Shown: positions 31,104-40,514, numbered from the stretch's first letter. The stretch is 64,000 bases of DNA from Corynebacterium sp. CNJ-954 (GCF_001942345.1 NZ_MKKI01000011.1:310001-374000); one strand, 5' to 3'. Program-made: numbers and translations. Notes: generated from the letters alone by a model not told the origin.

Positions 31104-32731
31104 GTGAGTGAACAAACATGGTTCATTATCGCCATGGTGATCTATCTGGCTGTGATGCTCGGCATCGGCGTCTGGAGTTTCACCAAGACTGATAAATACG
31201 AGACTACATGGTCGGAGGCCGCGGCCTCCACCCGTTCGTCGCAGCGCTGTCCGCCGGTGCGTCCGACATGTCCGGCTGGCTGCTCATGGGCCTGCCCGGC
31301 GCACTGTTCATGTCCGGTTTCTCGGAGATCTGGATGGCCGTGGGTCTTCTGATCGGTTGCTGGATGAACTGGAAGCTGGTGGCTCCCCGTCTGCGCAGTT
31401 ACACGGAGGTCTCCAACAACTCCATCACGGTTCCGTCGTTCTTCGAGAACCGCCTGCGTGACCACAGCCATACCCTGCGCGTCGTCGCAGGCATCATCAT
31501 CCTGGTGTTCTTCACCTTCTACGTGTCCTCCGGCATGGTCGCCGGCGGGCGGTACTTCGAGTCCAGCTTCAACGGCGACTACCTCACCGGACTGCTGATC
31601 ATCGGCGCTGTCACCGTGATCTACACCTTCGTCGGCGGCTTCCTCGCGGTGTCCTACACCGACGTGGTGCAGGGTTCCATGATGTTCCTGGCACTGATCC
31701 TGGTGCCGGTCTTCGCCATCACGTCGCTGGACAACCCGGGTGACATCTTCACGTTCCAGCTCGACAACGACTACGGCGATGTCGCGAACATGGTCGGTGC
31801 GAACTCGAACTTCTACAACCTGTTCCAGTTCAATGACACCACCGCCTGGGCAGCGTTCATCATCATCATCTCGAACCTCGCCTGGGGACTGGGGTACTTC
31901 GGTCAGCCGCACATCATCGTGCGGTTCATGGCCATGCGCAAGCCTGCCGATGCAGTCGCCGGTCGTCGCTACGGTGTGACCTGGATGTTCCTGTGCCTCG
32001 TCGGCGCTGTGTTCATCGCCATCAGCGCCCCGGCTTTCTTCGCGGAGAACGGCGATGCGTTCTACTCCGACACCGCGAACTACGAGACCAACTTCCTCGA
32101 CATGGCGAAGGTGCTCTTCCACCCGCTGGTCGCAGGTCTGATCCTGACCGCCGTGCTCGCGGCGATCATGTCCACGGTCTCCTCCCAGCTGCTGGTGGTC
32201 GCCTCGGCGCTGGTGGAGGACATCTACGCCGGAATGATCAACAAGAATGCCTCGGACACACTGCTGAAGAACCTGTCCCGCATCATGGTCATTCTCGTGG
32301 CGGTCGTCGCCGCTCTGATTGCACTGGATCCGGACTCTGCGATCCTCGGACTCGTCGAGTTCGCCTGGGCAGGATTCGGTGCGGCCTTCGGCCCGGTCGT
32401 CATTGCCGCGCTCTACTGGAAACGTCTTAACGCCCAAGGCGCAGCAGCCGGCATGATCGGGGGCGCCCTCGTTGCCTTCATCTGGGGCGGACTGCCTCAG
32501 TTCGGGGTCATGGACAAGCCGTTCGGCCTGTACGAGATGATCCCGGGCGTCGCCCTCAACGTCATCCTGATGGTGGTTGTCACGCTCGCCACGAAGGCCC
32601 CCAGCAAGGAAATCACCGACGAGTTCGACGAAGCGGTCCGCTTCGCCCAGCTCACCGTCGGCGACGGAGATGCTGACCTCGACGCCGTCCGCGACAAGGT
32701 CGACGCCGAATCCTCACAGGGGAAGATCTGA
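31104..32731 (+). pseudogene. putP: PutP-type Na+/proline symporter, single-base frameshift
   Basis: Sodium:solute symporter importing proline. The start is GTG with a strong AAGGAGG at 31091-31097. The first frame gives MSEQTWFIIAMVIYLAVMLG then leaves the family sequence after SFTKTDKYE. The other frame resumes YMVGGRGLHPFVAALSAGAS and continues to the stop at 32731. Adding one G at 31202 restores KYEDYMVGGRGLHPF. The rejoined protein is about 542 residues with around 13 helices and the family's SAGASDMSGWLLMGLPG segment. Without repair only a 40-residue stub plus junk would be made. Confidence 0.9.
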
Positions 32732-32764
32732 CTGTGATGATCTGACCCGGAGGGGAACCTCTGG

Positions 32765-32809
32765 ACCGGCCGGGAGGGTCTCTCTACTCATGAGACTCCC
32801 CCGGCCGGT
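32765..32809 (+). terminator. Long inverted repeat between putP and the HNH gene
   Basis: ACCGGCCGGGAGGGTCTC pairs with GAGACTCCCCCGGCCGGT (two imperfect positions) around a short loop, followed by TTTCG. It is probably the putP terminator. The ATG at 32790 of the next gene sits in its loop. Confidence 0.6.
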
Positions 32810-33503
32810 TTCGTCTGTCACGGTGCCCCTCATGGTCATCCTGCTGCTGGCTCTACCAGTCTGGTATGCAGTCGGACCGGGTACCAGTGGTCGGACGGCC
32901 GCACCACGTCCTGTCGACCGTTCCACAGTCGCGCAGTCGCTGGAGCACCTCACCACCGTTCCCCGACGTATCCATGTTCTCGGCTACTCCCGCGACCACT
33001 TCGGCGGGTGGGCACAACAATGGTGGAAAGACCCCGGCGGCGACCCAGACGGGCACACTGGTGCCCAGTGCAGTACCCGGCACGTCGTCATGTTGCACAC
33101 CTTCGACGTCCGGTCTCCTGGTGACGAGGGCTCCTGCCCCACCCCTGTCGGCCTGATCACCGACGTCTACACCGGGGAGCCACTCTCACCCGACGATGTG
33201 GAGATCGACCATGTCGTCCCCCTGTCCGCAGCCTGGGATCACGGCGCGTGGGCGTGGAACCGCGCGGAGCGCGTGTCCTTCGCCAATGACCTCGACGTGA
33301 ACCTGCTCGCCGTGGCGAGCGCCGTCAACCAGGCGAAGAGCGACGCGGGTCTGGGCGAATGGCTTCCACCGACAGCAGAAGCCGGCTCCCCTTCGGAAGC
33401 CGGCTGTGCCTATGCTGCGAGATATCTCGCTGTGTGTCTCCGCTACGAACTGACCGTCAGCGACGACGACGCCGCCACCGCGAGACAATCATGCGGGATG
33501 TGA
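32790..33503 (+). CDS. Secreted HNH nuclease-like protein
   Basis: 237 residues with a Sec-type signal: short basic start MRLPRPVSSV, a hydrophobic core about 11-28, then a mature Ser/Thr-rich region. The HNH-type core is EIDHVVPLSAAWDHGAWAW near residue 135, followed by FANDLDVNLLAVASAVNQAK, which carries the Asn and His/Lys positions seen in the DUF1524-like HNH family. Four cysteines in the mature part could form disulfides outside the cell. Alternative starts at 32823 (GTG) and 32832 (ATG) would escape the hairpin. Extracellular DNA use or interference with neighbours is possible; not shown. Confidence 0.75.
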   Translation: MRLPRPVSSVTVPLMVILLLALPVWYAVGPGTSGRTAAPRPVDRSTVAQSLEHLTTVPRRIHVLGYSRDHFGGWAQQWWKDPGGDPDGHTGAQCSTRHVVMLHTFDVRSPGDEGSCPTPVGLITDVYTGEPLSPDDVEIDHVVPLSAAWDHGAWAWNRAERVSFANDLDVNLLAVASAVNQAKSDAGLGEWLPPTAEAGSPSEAGCAYAARYLAVCLRYELTVSDDDAATARQSCGM

Positions 33504-33539
33504 CCGTCACTGACGACCACTCCCCCACATACGCCCTGA

Positions 33540-35687
33540 TCAGTCCCGGCGGGCTCCACGGTTACCGCGGTAGCTGCCACGTCCGCCGCGGTCTCCGCGG
33601 TCACGGTCACTGCGGTCACGGTCGAAACGTCCACCGCGGTCGTTTCGGTCGTTGCGGCCCCGTCCTCCACGGTCACCACGGTCACCGCGGTCGCCGCGAG
33701 GACGTCCGCCGCCGCGGTGGCCACCACGGTCGCGGTCGCCGTCCTGGCGGTGTCGGGCCGGGCGTCCGGAGGGAGCTCCGGGATCGGGTTCGATGTTGAT
33801 CAGCTTGCCGGAAATGCGCGTCTGGTCAAGGGACTCGAACACTTCCTTCGGCAGATCGGACGGCAGTTCGACCAGAGAGTGCTCGGAGAAAATGCTGATC
33901 CGACCGAAATCGCGGGAGTTCATGTTGCCCTCGTTGGCGAGAGCTCCGACGATTGCACCCGGGCGCACGCGCTGGCGGTGGCCGACGCCGATCCGGTACA
34001 CGGACAGGGACTTGCCGTTACGGTCAGTGACCGTGGGAGCCTGCTTGTTGAACCGCTCGTTGAAGGGGCGGTGCACACCGGACTGCGATTCAGAGCCGTC
34101 CCTGCGATCCGGTCGGTCATTGCGGTCCCGACGATCCCGCCGCGGAGGCTCCTGGATTTCCTCCATGTAGAACGGTTCCTTGCCCTGCAGTTTCGCTGCC
34201 AGAGCCGCGGCGATCTCCGTGGGGTCAACCTCGTTCTCCTCGGCGTAGGTCGAGATCAGGTCGCGGAACGTATCAACCTGCTTACCCTTCCGAGCCTCAG
34301 TGATCGACGCGTGGAACTTGTTCTTGCGCGCTTCGTTGACCTTGTCGACGCCGGGAAGCTCAATCTCGTTGAGCTTGGACTTCGTCGCCCGCTCGATGTT
34401 CTTGAGCAGACGTCCCTCGCGGGGGGTCACGAACAGGATCGCACGTCCGTGGCGGCCTGCACGACCGGTGCGTCCGATACGGTGGACATAGGACTCCGTG
34501 TCGCGCGGGATGTCGTAGTTGAACACATGGGTGATGCGCTCGACATCGAGCCCACGGGCCGCGACGTCGGTGGCGACCAGGATGTCCAGGCGCCCGTCCT
34601 TCAGCTGGTCGACAGTACGTTCACGCTGGTTCTGCGGAATGTCGCCGTTGATGGCCGCCGCATCGAACCCACGCTCGCGCAGCTTCTCGGCGATCTCTTC
34701 GGTGTCGTTCTTCGTACGGACGAAGAGGATCATCGCCTCGAAGTCCGTGACTTCGAGAATGCGGGTCAACGCATTGAGCTTGTTGCGGTAGGTGACGTAC
34801 AGGTAGTCCTGCTCGATGTTCTCCGCGGTACGCTGCGTGGACTTGACGGTGATTTCCGCAGCATCATTGAGGTACTGCTTGGACAGGCGACGGATCGCCG
34901 ACGGCATCGTGGCCGAGAACAGGGCGACCTGGCGGTCGTCCGGGGTGTCGGACAGGATGCGCTCGACATCGTCCTGGAAGCCCATGTTGAGCATCTCGTC
35001 GGCCTCGTCGAGGACGAGGAACCGCAGACCGGACAGGTCGAGGCTGCCCTTCTCCAGGTGGTCGATCACACGGCCGGGTGTGCCGACCACCACGTGCGCG
35101 CCGCGACGGAGACCCGACAACTGGGCACCGTAGGGGGCACCACCGTAGATCGGCAGTACGCTGACACCACCGAGCTGGTTGGCGAAGGACTCGAAGGAAT
35201 CAGCGACCTGCAGTGCGAGTTCTCGCGTGGGAGCGAGAACCAGGACCTGCGGCGTGCGCTGGTTGATGTCCAGACGAGACAGGGCCGGCAGCGCGAACGC
35301 TGCGGTCTTGCCGGTACCCGTCTGCGCCAGGCCCACGACGTCCCGTCCCTCCATTAGGGTCGGGATCGTGGACGCCTGGATCGGCGACGGCGTGGTGAAC
35401 CCGACACCGGCGACGGCGTCGAGGATCTTCTGCGGCAGGCCGAGTGAATCGAAGCCGTTGGTGTCGGCCGCGCTCTCCTCGGTCTTCTCGTTCTCTGTTC
35501 GGATGTTGTTCTCGGTGACGTCCCCGTCCACAGTGCTCTCGGGAATCTCTGCGCCCACTACGTCACCGAGGTCCGTCGACCCCGTGACCGGGGAGGCGGC
35601 ATCCTCGTGCAGATTCTCCTGAGGTACTGACGACTGGGATGTTTCCGGCATTTTCTCGTCGCCGGTCACGTTCTCAGTTTCAGACAT
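33540..35687 (-). CDS. deaD: DEAD-box RNA helicase with RGG/RD-rich tail
   Basis: ATP-dependent RNA helicase for ribosome assembly, mRNA turnover or cold adaptation. 715 residues. Motifs: Q motif region FTTPSPIQASTIP, I AQTGTGKT near 122, II DEAD near 226, III SAT, VI HRIGRTGRAGR. Then a DbpA-like RNA-binding domain (about 530-640) and a tail of about 80 residues made almost only of Arg, Asp and Gly. The N-terminal 80 residues are acidic and disordered. ATG at 35687 is preceded by a -10 box seven bases away, so it is probably leaderless. Confidence 0.93.
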   Translation of the reverse strand: MSETENVTGDEKMPETSQSSVPQENLHEDAASPVTGSTDLGDVVGAEIPESTVDGDVTENNIRTENEKTEESAADTNGFDSLGLPQKILDAVAGVGFTTPSPIQASTIPTLMEGRDVVGLAQTGTGKTAAFALPALSRLDINQRTPQVLVLAPTRELALQVADSFESFANQLGGVSVLPIYGGAPYGAQLSGLRRGAHVVVGTPGRVIDHLEKGSLDLSGLRFLVLDEADEMLNMGFQDDVERILSDTPDDRQVALFSATMPSAIRRLSKQYLNDAAEITVKSTQRTAENIEQDYLYVTYRNKLNALTRILEVTDFEAMILFVRTKNDTEEIAEKLRERGFDAAAINGDIPQNQRERTVDQLKDGRLDILVATDVAARGLDVERITHVFNYDIPRDTESYVHRIGRTGRAGRHGRAILFVTPREGRLLKNIERATKSKLNEIELPGVDKVNEARKNKFHASITEARKGKQVDTFRDLISTYAEENEVDPTEIAAALAAKLQGKEPFYMEEIQEPPRRDRRDRNDRPDRRDGSESQSGVHRPFNERFNKQAPTVTDRNGKSLSVYRIGVGHRQRVRPGAIVGALANEGNMNSRDFGRISIFSEHSLVELPSDLPKEVFESLDQTRISGKLINIEPDPGAPSGRPARHRQDGDRDRGGHRGGGRPRGDRGDRGDRGGRGRNDRNDRGGRFDRDRSDRDRGDRGGRGSYRGNRGARRD

Positions 35688-35694
35688 TGACTTC

Positions 35695-35700
35695 ACAGTA
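35695..35700 (-). promoter_or_regulatory. -10 box of deaD (leaderless)
   Basis: On the minus strand TACTGT ends seven bases before the ATG of the helicase gene. Confidence 0.45.
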
Positions 35701-35763
35701 CGTTGTCGGAGCGGCAAAAGCGATTCGGCCGCCCTGTGCTGTGATATAGGACTCTCCGATGGT

Positions 35764-35769
35764 TAGTAT
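35764..35769 (+). promoter_or_regulatory. -10 box of amino acid permease (leaderless)
   Basis: TAGTAT ends eight bases before the GTG at 35778; no Shine-Dalgarno is present. Confidence 0.5.
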
Positions 35770-35777
35770 GTGAGTCC

Positions 35778-37214
35778 GTGAGTGACACAAGCGCCCCCGC
35801 ACGGCAACCGCGACAGTTGCGCCGCACCCTGACCCACCGGCACATACATTTCATCGCCTTGGGCTCCGCCATCGGCACCGGCCTCTTCTACGGCTCCTCC
35901 GGTGCCATCGGGGCCGCCGGTCCCGGTGTCGTCTTCGTCTATCTCCTCGGCGGGGCAGTCGTCTACTTCATGCTCCGGGCACTCGGCGAGATGGCGGTCG
36001 AGGATCCTGCACCGGGCTCTTTCGCGGAGTACTGCCGTCGCTACCTGGGAGGTTGGGCCGGGTACATCACGGGCTGGATGTACGCCTTCGAGATGATCAT
36101 CGTCTGTCTCGCCGACCTCACCGCCATCACGGTGTACATGACGTTCTGGTTCCCCGAGACCCCCGGCTGGGTGTGGGTGGCCGTCGCCCTCCTCGTCGTC
36201 GGGGCGGCCAACCTGGCCAGTGCCCGCTGGTACGGCGAACTGGAGTTCTGGTTCACCTCTATCAAGGTGACCGCCGTGATCGCCATGATCCTCGGCGGCG
36301 CCGCGATTCTTGTGTTCAACGTGGACACCGGCGGTTCGGCCGGATTCGACAATCTCTGGAACGACGGCGGCCTGTTCCCCAACGGCGTCACCGGTGTCTT
36401 CAGCGCACTCATCCTCGTTCTGTTCGCCTTCGGCGGGACGGAGATCATCGGTGTCACTGCCGGTGAGGCGACTGACCACGAGAAGACGATCCCCAAAGCG
36501 GTCAACACGGTGCCGATGCGCATCCTTCTCTTCTACATTCTGGCGATCCTCGTGATCGTGGCGGTGATCCCGTGGCGCGACATCACCGGCGAGGAATCGC
36601 CGTTTGTCCAGATCTTCAGCGGTCTCGGTATCGGCTGGGCGGCGGCGGCCCTCAATGTGGTGGTCATTTCCGCCGCGCTCTCCGCGATCAACTCCGACCT
36701 CTACGGGGCCGGACGCGTGGTTTTCGGTATGGCACGACAGGGCTTGTCACCGAGGATCTTCGCCCGGCTCAACCACCGCGGTGTCCCGGTGACGACGATC
36801 GGCGTGATGCTGGTTGTGTTGCTGGTCGGCGTAGCGCTGCAGTTGGCGAGCGACACCGCCGCGGACATGTTCCAGAATATCGCCGCGCTGGCGACCTTCG
36901 CCACGGTTTTCGTGTGGTTGATGATCCTGCTCGCACATCTCGGCAGCCGGTACCGGTCACGCGACAAGGGCGATGCAGCTCCTGAGGACCGCGCGTTCCC
37001 CGTCCCTCTGTGGCCCGTCGGCCAGTACTTCGCCATCGCGGTCATTCTCGTCACGTTCGGCACCATGGTCTGGATGGACGAGTACCACTCTGCGTTGTGG
37101 GCCGGCGTCATTTTCCTGGTTGTCATGACCGCCTTCTACCCCCTCGCCCGTCGCCGGGCCGCAGCAGTCCAGGCTTCCACCTCACTCCGGGGGGATGAAC
37201 CGGCGGCCGACTAG
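35778..37214 (+). CDS. APC-family amino acid permease
   Basis: Proton-coupled amino acid importer of the AAT group. 478 residues, about 12 membrane helices. The family N-terminal helix with the unwound substrate site reads HIHFIALGSAIGTGLFYGSS, and the conserved loop GELAVEDPAPG-like segment follows (MAVEDPAPGSFAEYCRRYLG). Another conserved block is GGTEIIGVTAGEATDHEKTI. Cationic, aromatic or proline substrates are all found in this group, so specificity is left open. Confidence 0.88.
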   Translation: MSDTSAPARQPRQLRRTLTHRHIHFIALGSAIGTGLFYGSSGAIGAAGPGVVFVYLLGGAVVYFMLRALGEMAVEDPAPGSFAEYCRRYLGGWAGYITGWMYAFEMIIVCLADLTAITVYMTFWFPETPGWVWVAVALLVVGAANLASARWYGELEFWFTSIKVTAVIAMILGGAAILVFNVDTGGSAGFDNLWNDGGLFPNGVTGVFSALILVLFAFGGTEIIGVTAGEATDHEKTIPKAVNTVPMRILLFYILAILVIVAVIPWRDITGEESPFVQIFSGLGIGWAAAALNVVVISAALSAINSDLYGAGRVVFGMARQGLSPRIFARLNHRGVPVTTIGVMLVVLLVGVALQLASDTAADMFQNIAALATFATVFVWLMILLAHLGSRYRSRDKGDAAPEDRAFPVPLWPVGQYFAIAVILVTFGTMVWMDEYHSALWAGVIFLVVMTAFYPLARRRAAAVQASTSLRGDEPAAD

Positions 37215-37316
37215 GTGTCTGACGGCCCGTTAACTTACCTTTGTAGTGTCCTTTTACCCCCTTACCGGGGATATTCAACCCCTCCCAGCCCATCACCCCA
37301 AGGAGCTCCCCCGCCC

Positions 37317-38789
37317 ATGAGTGCACAGGCCCCCGATTCCCAGAGTGACTGGAACTCCCGCATTCTGCTCGCCGAACAGATCCTTCCCCTGCTGTCGCGA
37401 CTGCACCGCGAGCACAATGTCGTGACGTCCGTCTTCGGACGACTGCTCATCAACGTCACCGGCGTCGACGTCATCAAGTCCCACCGTTATGCACGTCTGG
37501 TCACGGACCGCGAACTGCCGTTGAGCTCGACCCTTCCCATCCTGCAGGAACTGGTTGAGATGAATCTGGGAACTGCATCCATCGACCTCGGCCGTCTTGC
37601 GACCGGGTATGAGGCCGAAGGTGCCTCCGCCGGGAGCCTCCGCAGTTACCTCGAGCGTGAGCTCTCCGAGGTGGTCGGCGGCCACTCCGAGAAGGAGCCC
37701 ACCGACGTCGTACTCTACGGTTTCGGACGGATCGGCCGACTGCTGGCGCGCATCCTCATCGCCCGCGAAGCCGCGTACGGTGGCGTCCGCCTGCGGGCGA
37801 TCGTCGTCCGACGTAACGGTGACGACGACCTCGAGAAGCGCGCCAGCCTGCTACGACGCGACTCCGTTCACGGCGCTTTCGACGGGACGATCACCGTCGA
37901 CACCGACAAGGAGATCATCTGGGCCAACGGCACCCCGATCCAGGTCATCTACTCCAACGATCCGGCACAGGTCGACTACACCTCGTTCGGCATCACGGAT
38001 GCGGTTCTCGTCGACAACACCGGACGGTGGCGCGACCGTGAAGGACTGTCCCAGCACCTCACAGCACCCGGGGTCAGGAAGGTGCTCCTGACGGCCCCCG
38101 GCAAGGGAGACGTCCGCAACCTGGTCTACGGCATCAACCACGCCGACATCACCGACGGCGACGCCGACAACATCCTCTCGGCCGCCTCCTGCACCACGAA
38201 CGCCATCACCCCGGTCCTCAAGGTGATCAACGACAGGTACGGCATCAGCCACGGTCATGTGGAGACCGTCCACTCCTTCACCAACGACCAGAACCTCATC
38301 GACAACTTCCACAAGGGCGATCGACGTGGCCGCGCAGCAGGGTTGAACATGGTGCTCACGGAGACCGGTGCTGCGAAGGCCGTCGCCAAAGCCCTCCCGG
38401 AGCTCGAAGGCAAGCTCACAGGCAATGCCATCCGCGTGCCCACCCCGGACGTGTCGATGGCGGTACTGAACCTCACCCTCGACAACGCCACCAGTCGTGA
38501 CGAGGTCAACACCTACCTCCACAAGGTCGCGCTGCACTCCAACCTCCGCCAGCAGATCGACTACATCAAGTCTCCTGAGGTGGTCTCCACCGACTTCGTC
38601 GGCTCCACCCATGCCGGCATCGTGGACGGACTGGCCACGATTGCTGACGGCAACAACCTGGTCGTCTACGTCTGGTACGACAACGAGTACGGCTACTCCA
38701 ACCAGGTCATCCGCATTGTCGAGGAGATCGCCGGGGCCCGGCCCCGGGTCTTCCCACGACGGGTCTCGCCGGCGGAGCTCTTCCAGTAG
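37317..38789 (+). CDS. gapB: Glyceraldehyde-3-phosphate dehydrogenase, long gluconeogenic type
   Basis: Interconverts glyceraldehyde-3-phosphate and 1,3-bisphosphoglycerate. 490 residues, about 150 longer at the N-terminus than the glycolytic enzyme, matching the second corynebacterial GAPDH (GapB/GapX), which works in gluconeogenesis and prefers NADP. The NAD(P) motif is GFGRIGRLLARILI near 140, and the catalytic cysteine is in SAASCTTNAITPVLKV near 291 with the catalytic histidine in VHSFTNDQ. The start is chosen for AAGGAG upstream of the ATG at 37317. Confidence 0.9.
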   Translation: MSAQAPDSQSDWNSRILLAEQILPLLSRLHREHNVVTSVFGRLLINVTGVDVIKSHRYARLVTDRELPLSSTLPILQELVEMNLGTASIDLGRLATGYEAEGASAGSLRSYLERELSEVVGGHSEKEPTDVVLYGFGRIGRLLARILIAREAAYGGVRLRAIVVRRNGDDDLEKRASLLRRDSVHGAFDGTITVDTDKEIIWANGTPIQVIYSNDPAQVDYTSFGITDAVLVDNTGRWRDREGLSQHLTAPGVRKVLLTAPGKGDVRNLVYGINHADITDGDADNILSAASCTTNAITPVLKVINDRYGISHGHVETVHSFTNDQNLIDNFHKGDRRGRAAGLNMVLTETGAAKAVAKALPELEGKLTGNAIRVPTPDVSMAVLNLTLDNATSRDEVNTYLHKVALHSNLRQQIDYIKSPEVVSTDFVGSTHAGIVDGLATIADGNNLVVYVWYDNEYGYSNQVIRIVEEIAGARPRVFPRRVSPAELFQ

Positions 38790-38796
38790 AAGGGTC

Positions 38797-38816
38797 TGTC
38801 GAACGGATGTTCGACA
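38797..38816 (+). repeat. Perfect hairpin after gapB
   Basis: TGTCGAAC-GGAT-GTTCGACA is a perfect 8-bp stem with a four-base loop, eight bases after the stop. No T run follows, so intrinsic termination is uncertain. Confidence 0.5.
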
Positions 38817-38854
38817 GGGGCGCCTCGGTCGACCCGCGTGTCCACCACCGGCCG

Positions 38855-38860
38855 TAACGT
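38855..38860 (+). promoter_or_regulatory. -10 box of the 38869 hypothetical gene (leaderless)
   Basis: TAACGT ends eight bases before the ATG at 38869, the same spacing seen at other leaderless genes in this window. Confidence 0.4.
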
Positions 38861-38868
38861 GCCGGGGC

Positions 38869-39480
38869 ATGGACAACACCGACCGCGCCACCGCACCGGC
38901 AGTCTCCCTCCGCGCCCTCATGCGTCGGCCACTCAGCGCGCTGAAGCCCTCCCCCTCCGTCAGCCGCGCAGCCGACCGGTGTGCGGGCGTTCTGCGCCAC
39001 CCTCGTAGCCGGATCCAGGTGGCGCCGGGCTGGCAGGCACCCTCACTGCAGATCGCCCTGCCGACGGGCCCCGCTCAGGTGTTCCTGTCACGCCACCGGG
39101 TGTCGCCCGCGATGTGGCGCAGACTCACCGGTTACGACGCGCCAGACTCCCGGTCCGCACCTGCATGCCATCTGGTCACACTGACGGCGTTGGTGACGCC
39201 GTCAGAAATCAGCGGGTCAGAACGAAATATGACCGTGGACGTCCACTCACTGTTTCGTAGGATACTGATTCCACCGGACTACGCCGACCGTCCAGAGGAG
39301 GGAGAACTCTCTGTCACTGACTGTGTCCCCTGGCTGTCAGAGGACATATGCGGCGAGCCGACCTCCGACGGGCGACGCCTGGAGTGGACATGGCATGCCC
39401 TGACCAACGGGGAGCCCGGGCGTCCCGTGCCGCACGGTCACCGACGCGACCTCCGGGGCAGGCACGGCAACGTCGCCTGA
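38869..39480 (+). CDS. Hypothetical protein
   Basis: 203 residues beginning MDNTDRATAPAVSLRALM; I do not recognise the family. No signal peptide or membrane helix. The middle third (about 60-140) has a mixed hydrophobic pattern consistent with a folded domain, and the C-terminus is Arg/His/Gly-rich. A possible -10 box eight bases before the ATG and strong GC bias at third positions support it as a gene. It converges on the next gene with a 37-base gap. Confidence 0.55.
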   Translation: MDNTDRATAPAVSLRALMRRPLSALKPSPSVSRAADRCAGVLRHPRSRIQVAPGWQAPSLQIALPTGPAQVFLSRHRVSPAMWRRLTGYDAPDSRSAPACHLVTLTALVTPSEISGSERNMTVDVHSLFRRILIPPDYADRPEEGELSVTDCVPWLSEDICGEPTSDGRRLEWTWHALTNGEPGRPVPHGHRRDLRGRHGNVA

Positions 39481-39517
39481 TCAGAGGAACCGGCGGCGGT
39501 TCGGTCCCAGGGACAGA

Positions 39518-40294
39518 TCACAGCTCCCTGTCGCCGACCTCGTCCTCCGCGGGGCCGTCCCCGGCGGCGTCGTCCTCCCAGAGCGTTTCCAGCGGAACCA
39601 GGAGCGACTCCCAGTGGGCCGCCTGGACCTGCGCGAGCGCAAGCACATCGAAGAGTCGGTCGAAATCTGTGTACTCCCCCAGGTCGAGAACTTCCTCGGA
39701 CATGTCCGCGACATTGGCGACGAGACCACGGAACATGGCCTGACGCTCCATCTCTGAATACTCCTCGCTCAAGGCACCGTCATCCCACACGTCGGCAATC
39801 GCCTGATCCATCAGATCCTCGAAGCCCTCCCCCAACGAGATGAACTCGACGTGGGCGGTGGGCTCCACGGACTCCCCGTCAAGCGTGACAACCAGCTCGG
39901 AACTCTCCCCGATCTCCGCCGAAACACGGAGCGCGTCGCTGGCGTCCTGCTCGAACTGCAGATCGACAATCCGCGAGTCGGTTCCGTCGATCAAGTCACG
40001 GATGACACCCACCACGAGGTCCGTGGCGACATGTCGTGCGACGGTGGCAACGGCGTCCTCCACGGAGAACACCACGCCGACCAGTGCCGCCTCGAACTCC
40101 TCGTCGTCCTCTGCCACGTCGGCCATGGCAAGGAAGACGTTCGCGGCCGACAAGCCGGCAGGCACACCGTCCTCGATCTCGACGAACTGAATCTCCAGGT
40201 CCGTGGACACCGGAACGAAAAGGGTCCCGTCGTTGACCCTGGACTCGATCCCCTCCGAATCCAGGGACTCTGCAACATCCTCATAGAACCCCAT
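39518..40294 (-). CDS. Conserved-looking acidic protein of unknown function
   Basis: 258 residues, strongly acidic, no membrane segment or cysteine. It begins MGFYEDVAESLDSEGIESRV and appears to contain two alpha/beta units (about 1-115 and 115-225) separated by VTLDGESVEPTAHVEF, suggesting an internal duplication of a small sensor or chaperone-like fold. The tail is Asp/Glu/Gly-rich. AGGAGG is well placed before the ATG, so the start and expression are believable. Solo minus-strand gene between two plus-strand genes; no function proposed. Confidence 0.75.
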   Translation of the reverse strand: MGFYEDVAESLDSEGIESRVNDGTLFVPVSTDLEIQFVEIEDGVPAGLSAANVFLAMADVAEDDEEFEAALVGVVFSVEDAVATVARHVATDLVVGVIRDLIDGTDSRIVDLQFEQDASDALRVSAEIGESSELVVTLDGESVEPTAHVEFISLGEGFEDLMDQAIADVWDDGALSEEYSEMERQAMFRGLVANVADMSEEVLDLGEYTDFDRLFDVLALAQVQAAHWESLLVPLETLWEDDAAGDGPAEDEVGDREL

Positions 40295-40514
40295 GGCGGG
40301 TGCCTCCTAGGTACCTAGTCCAAACGTTGTGCAGCACGCGCCGGTCTCACGCGGCCCGCCTACCGGAACTCCCCCATGCTAGCCCAGTTCCGCCGCGGCA
40401 GCGGAGACGGAAAACGGTCATTTTGCCGACAGAACAGGACGTCCGTCACACCAGGCCGGGAAAGTTACTGAAAACATACCCTCATCTGCCTGTTTCGACG
40501 CCAACCCCGACGGA

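Noticed and set aside
31142..32437. 431-codon minus-strand frame opposite putP, rich in His/Asp/Val
   Set aside because: Typical complement of a hydrophobic membrane-protein gene; composition is unnatural.
33560..33730. Possible CRISPR or tandem repeat array in GC-rich repetitive DNA
   Set aside because: Repeats are short, irregular and in frame with the Arg/Asp/Gly tail of the DEAD-box helicase; no spacers.
20871..35700. Genomic island inserted at tRNA-Arg
   Set aside because: No integrase, transposase or clear direct repeat of the tRNA end was found, and GC content does not visibly change; kept only as a possibility within the SNF2 operon finding.
40308..40319. 12-base palindrome CTAGGTACCTAG as operator
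   Set aside because: Overlaps the ribosome-binding site of the acidic protein gene but stands alone with no second copy; too short to assign.
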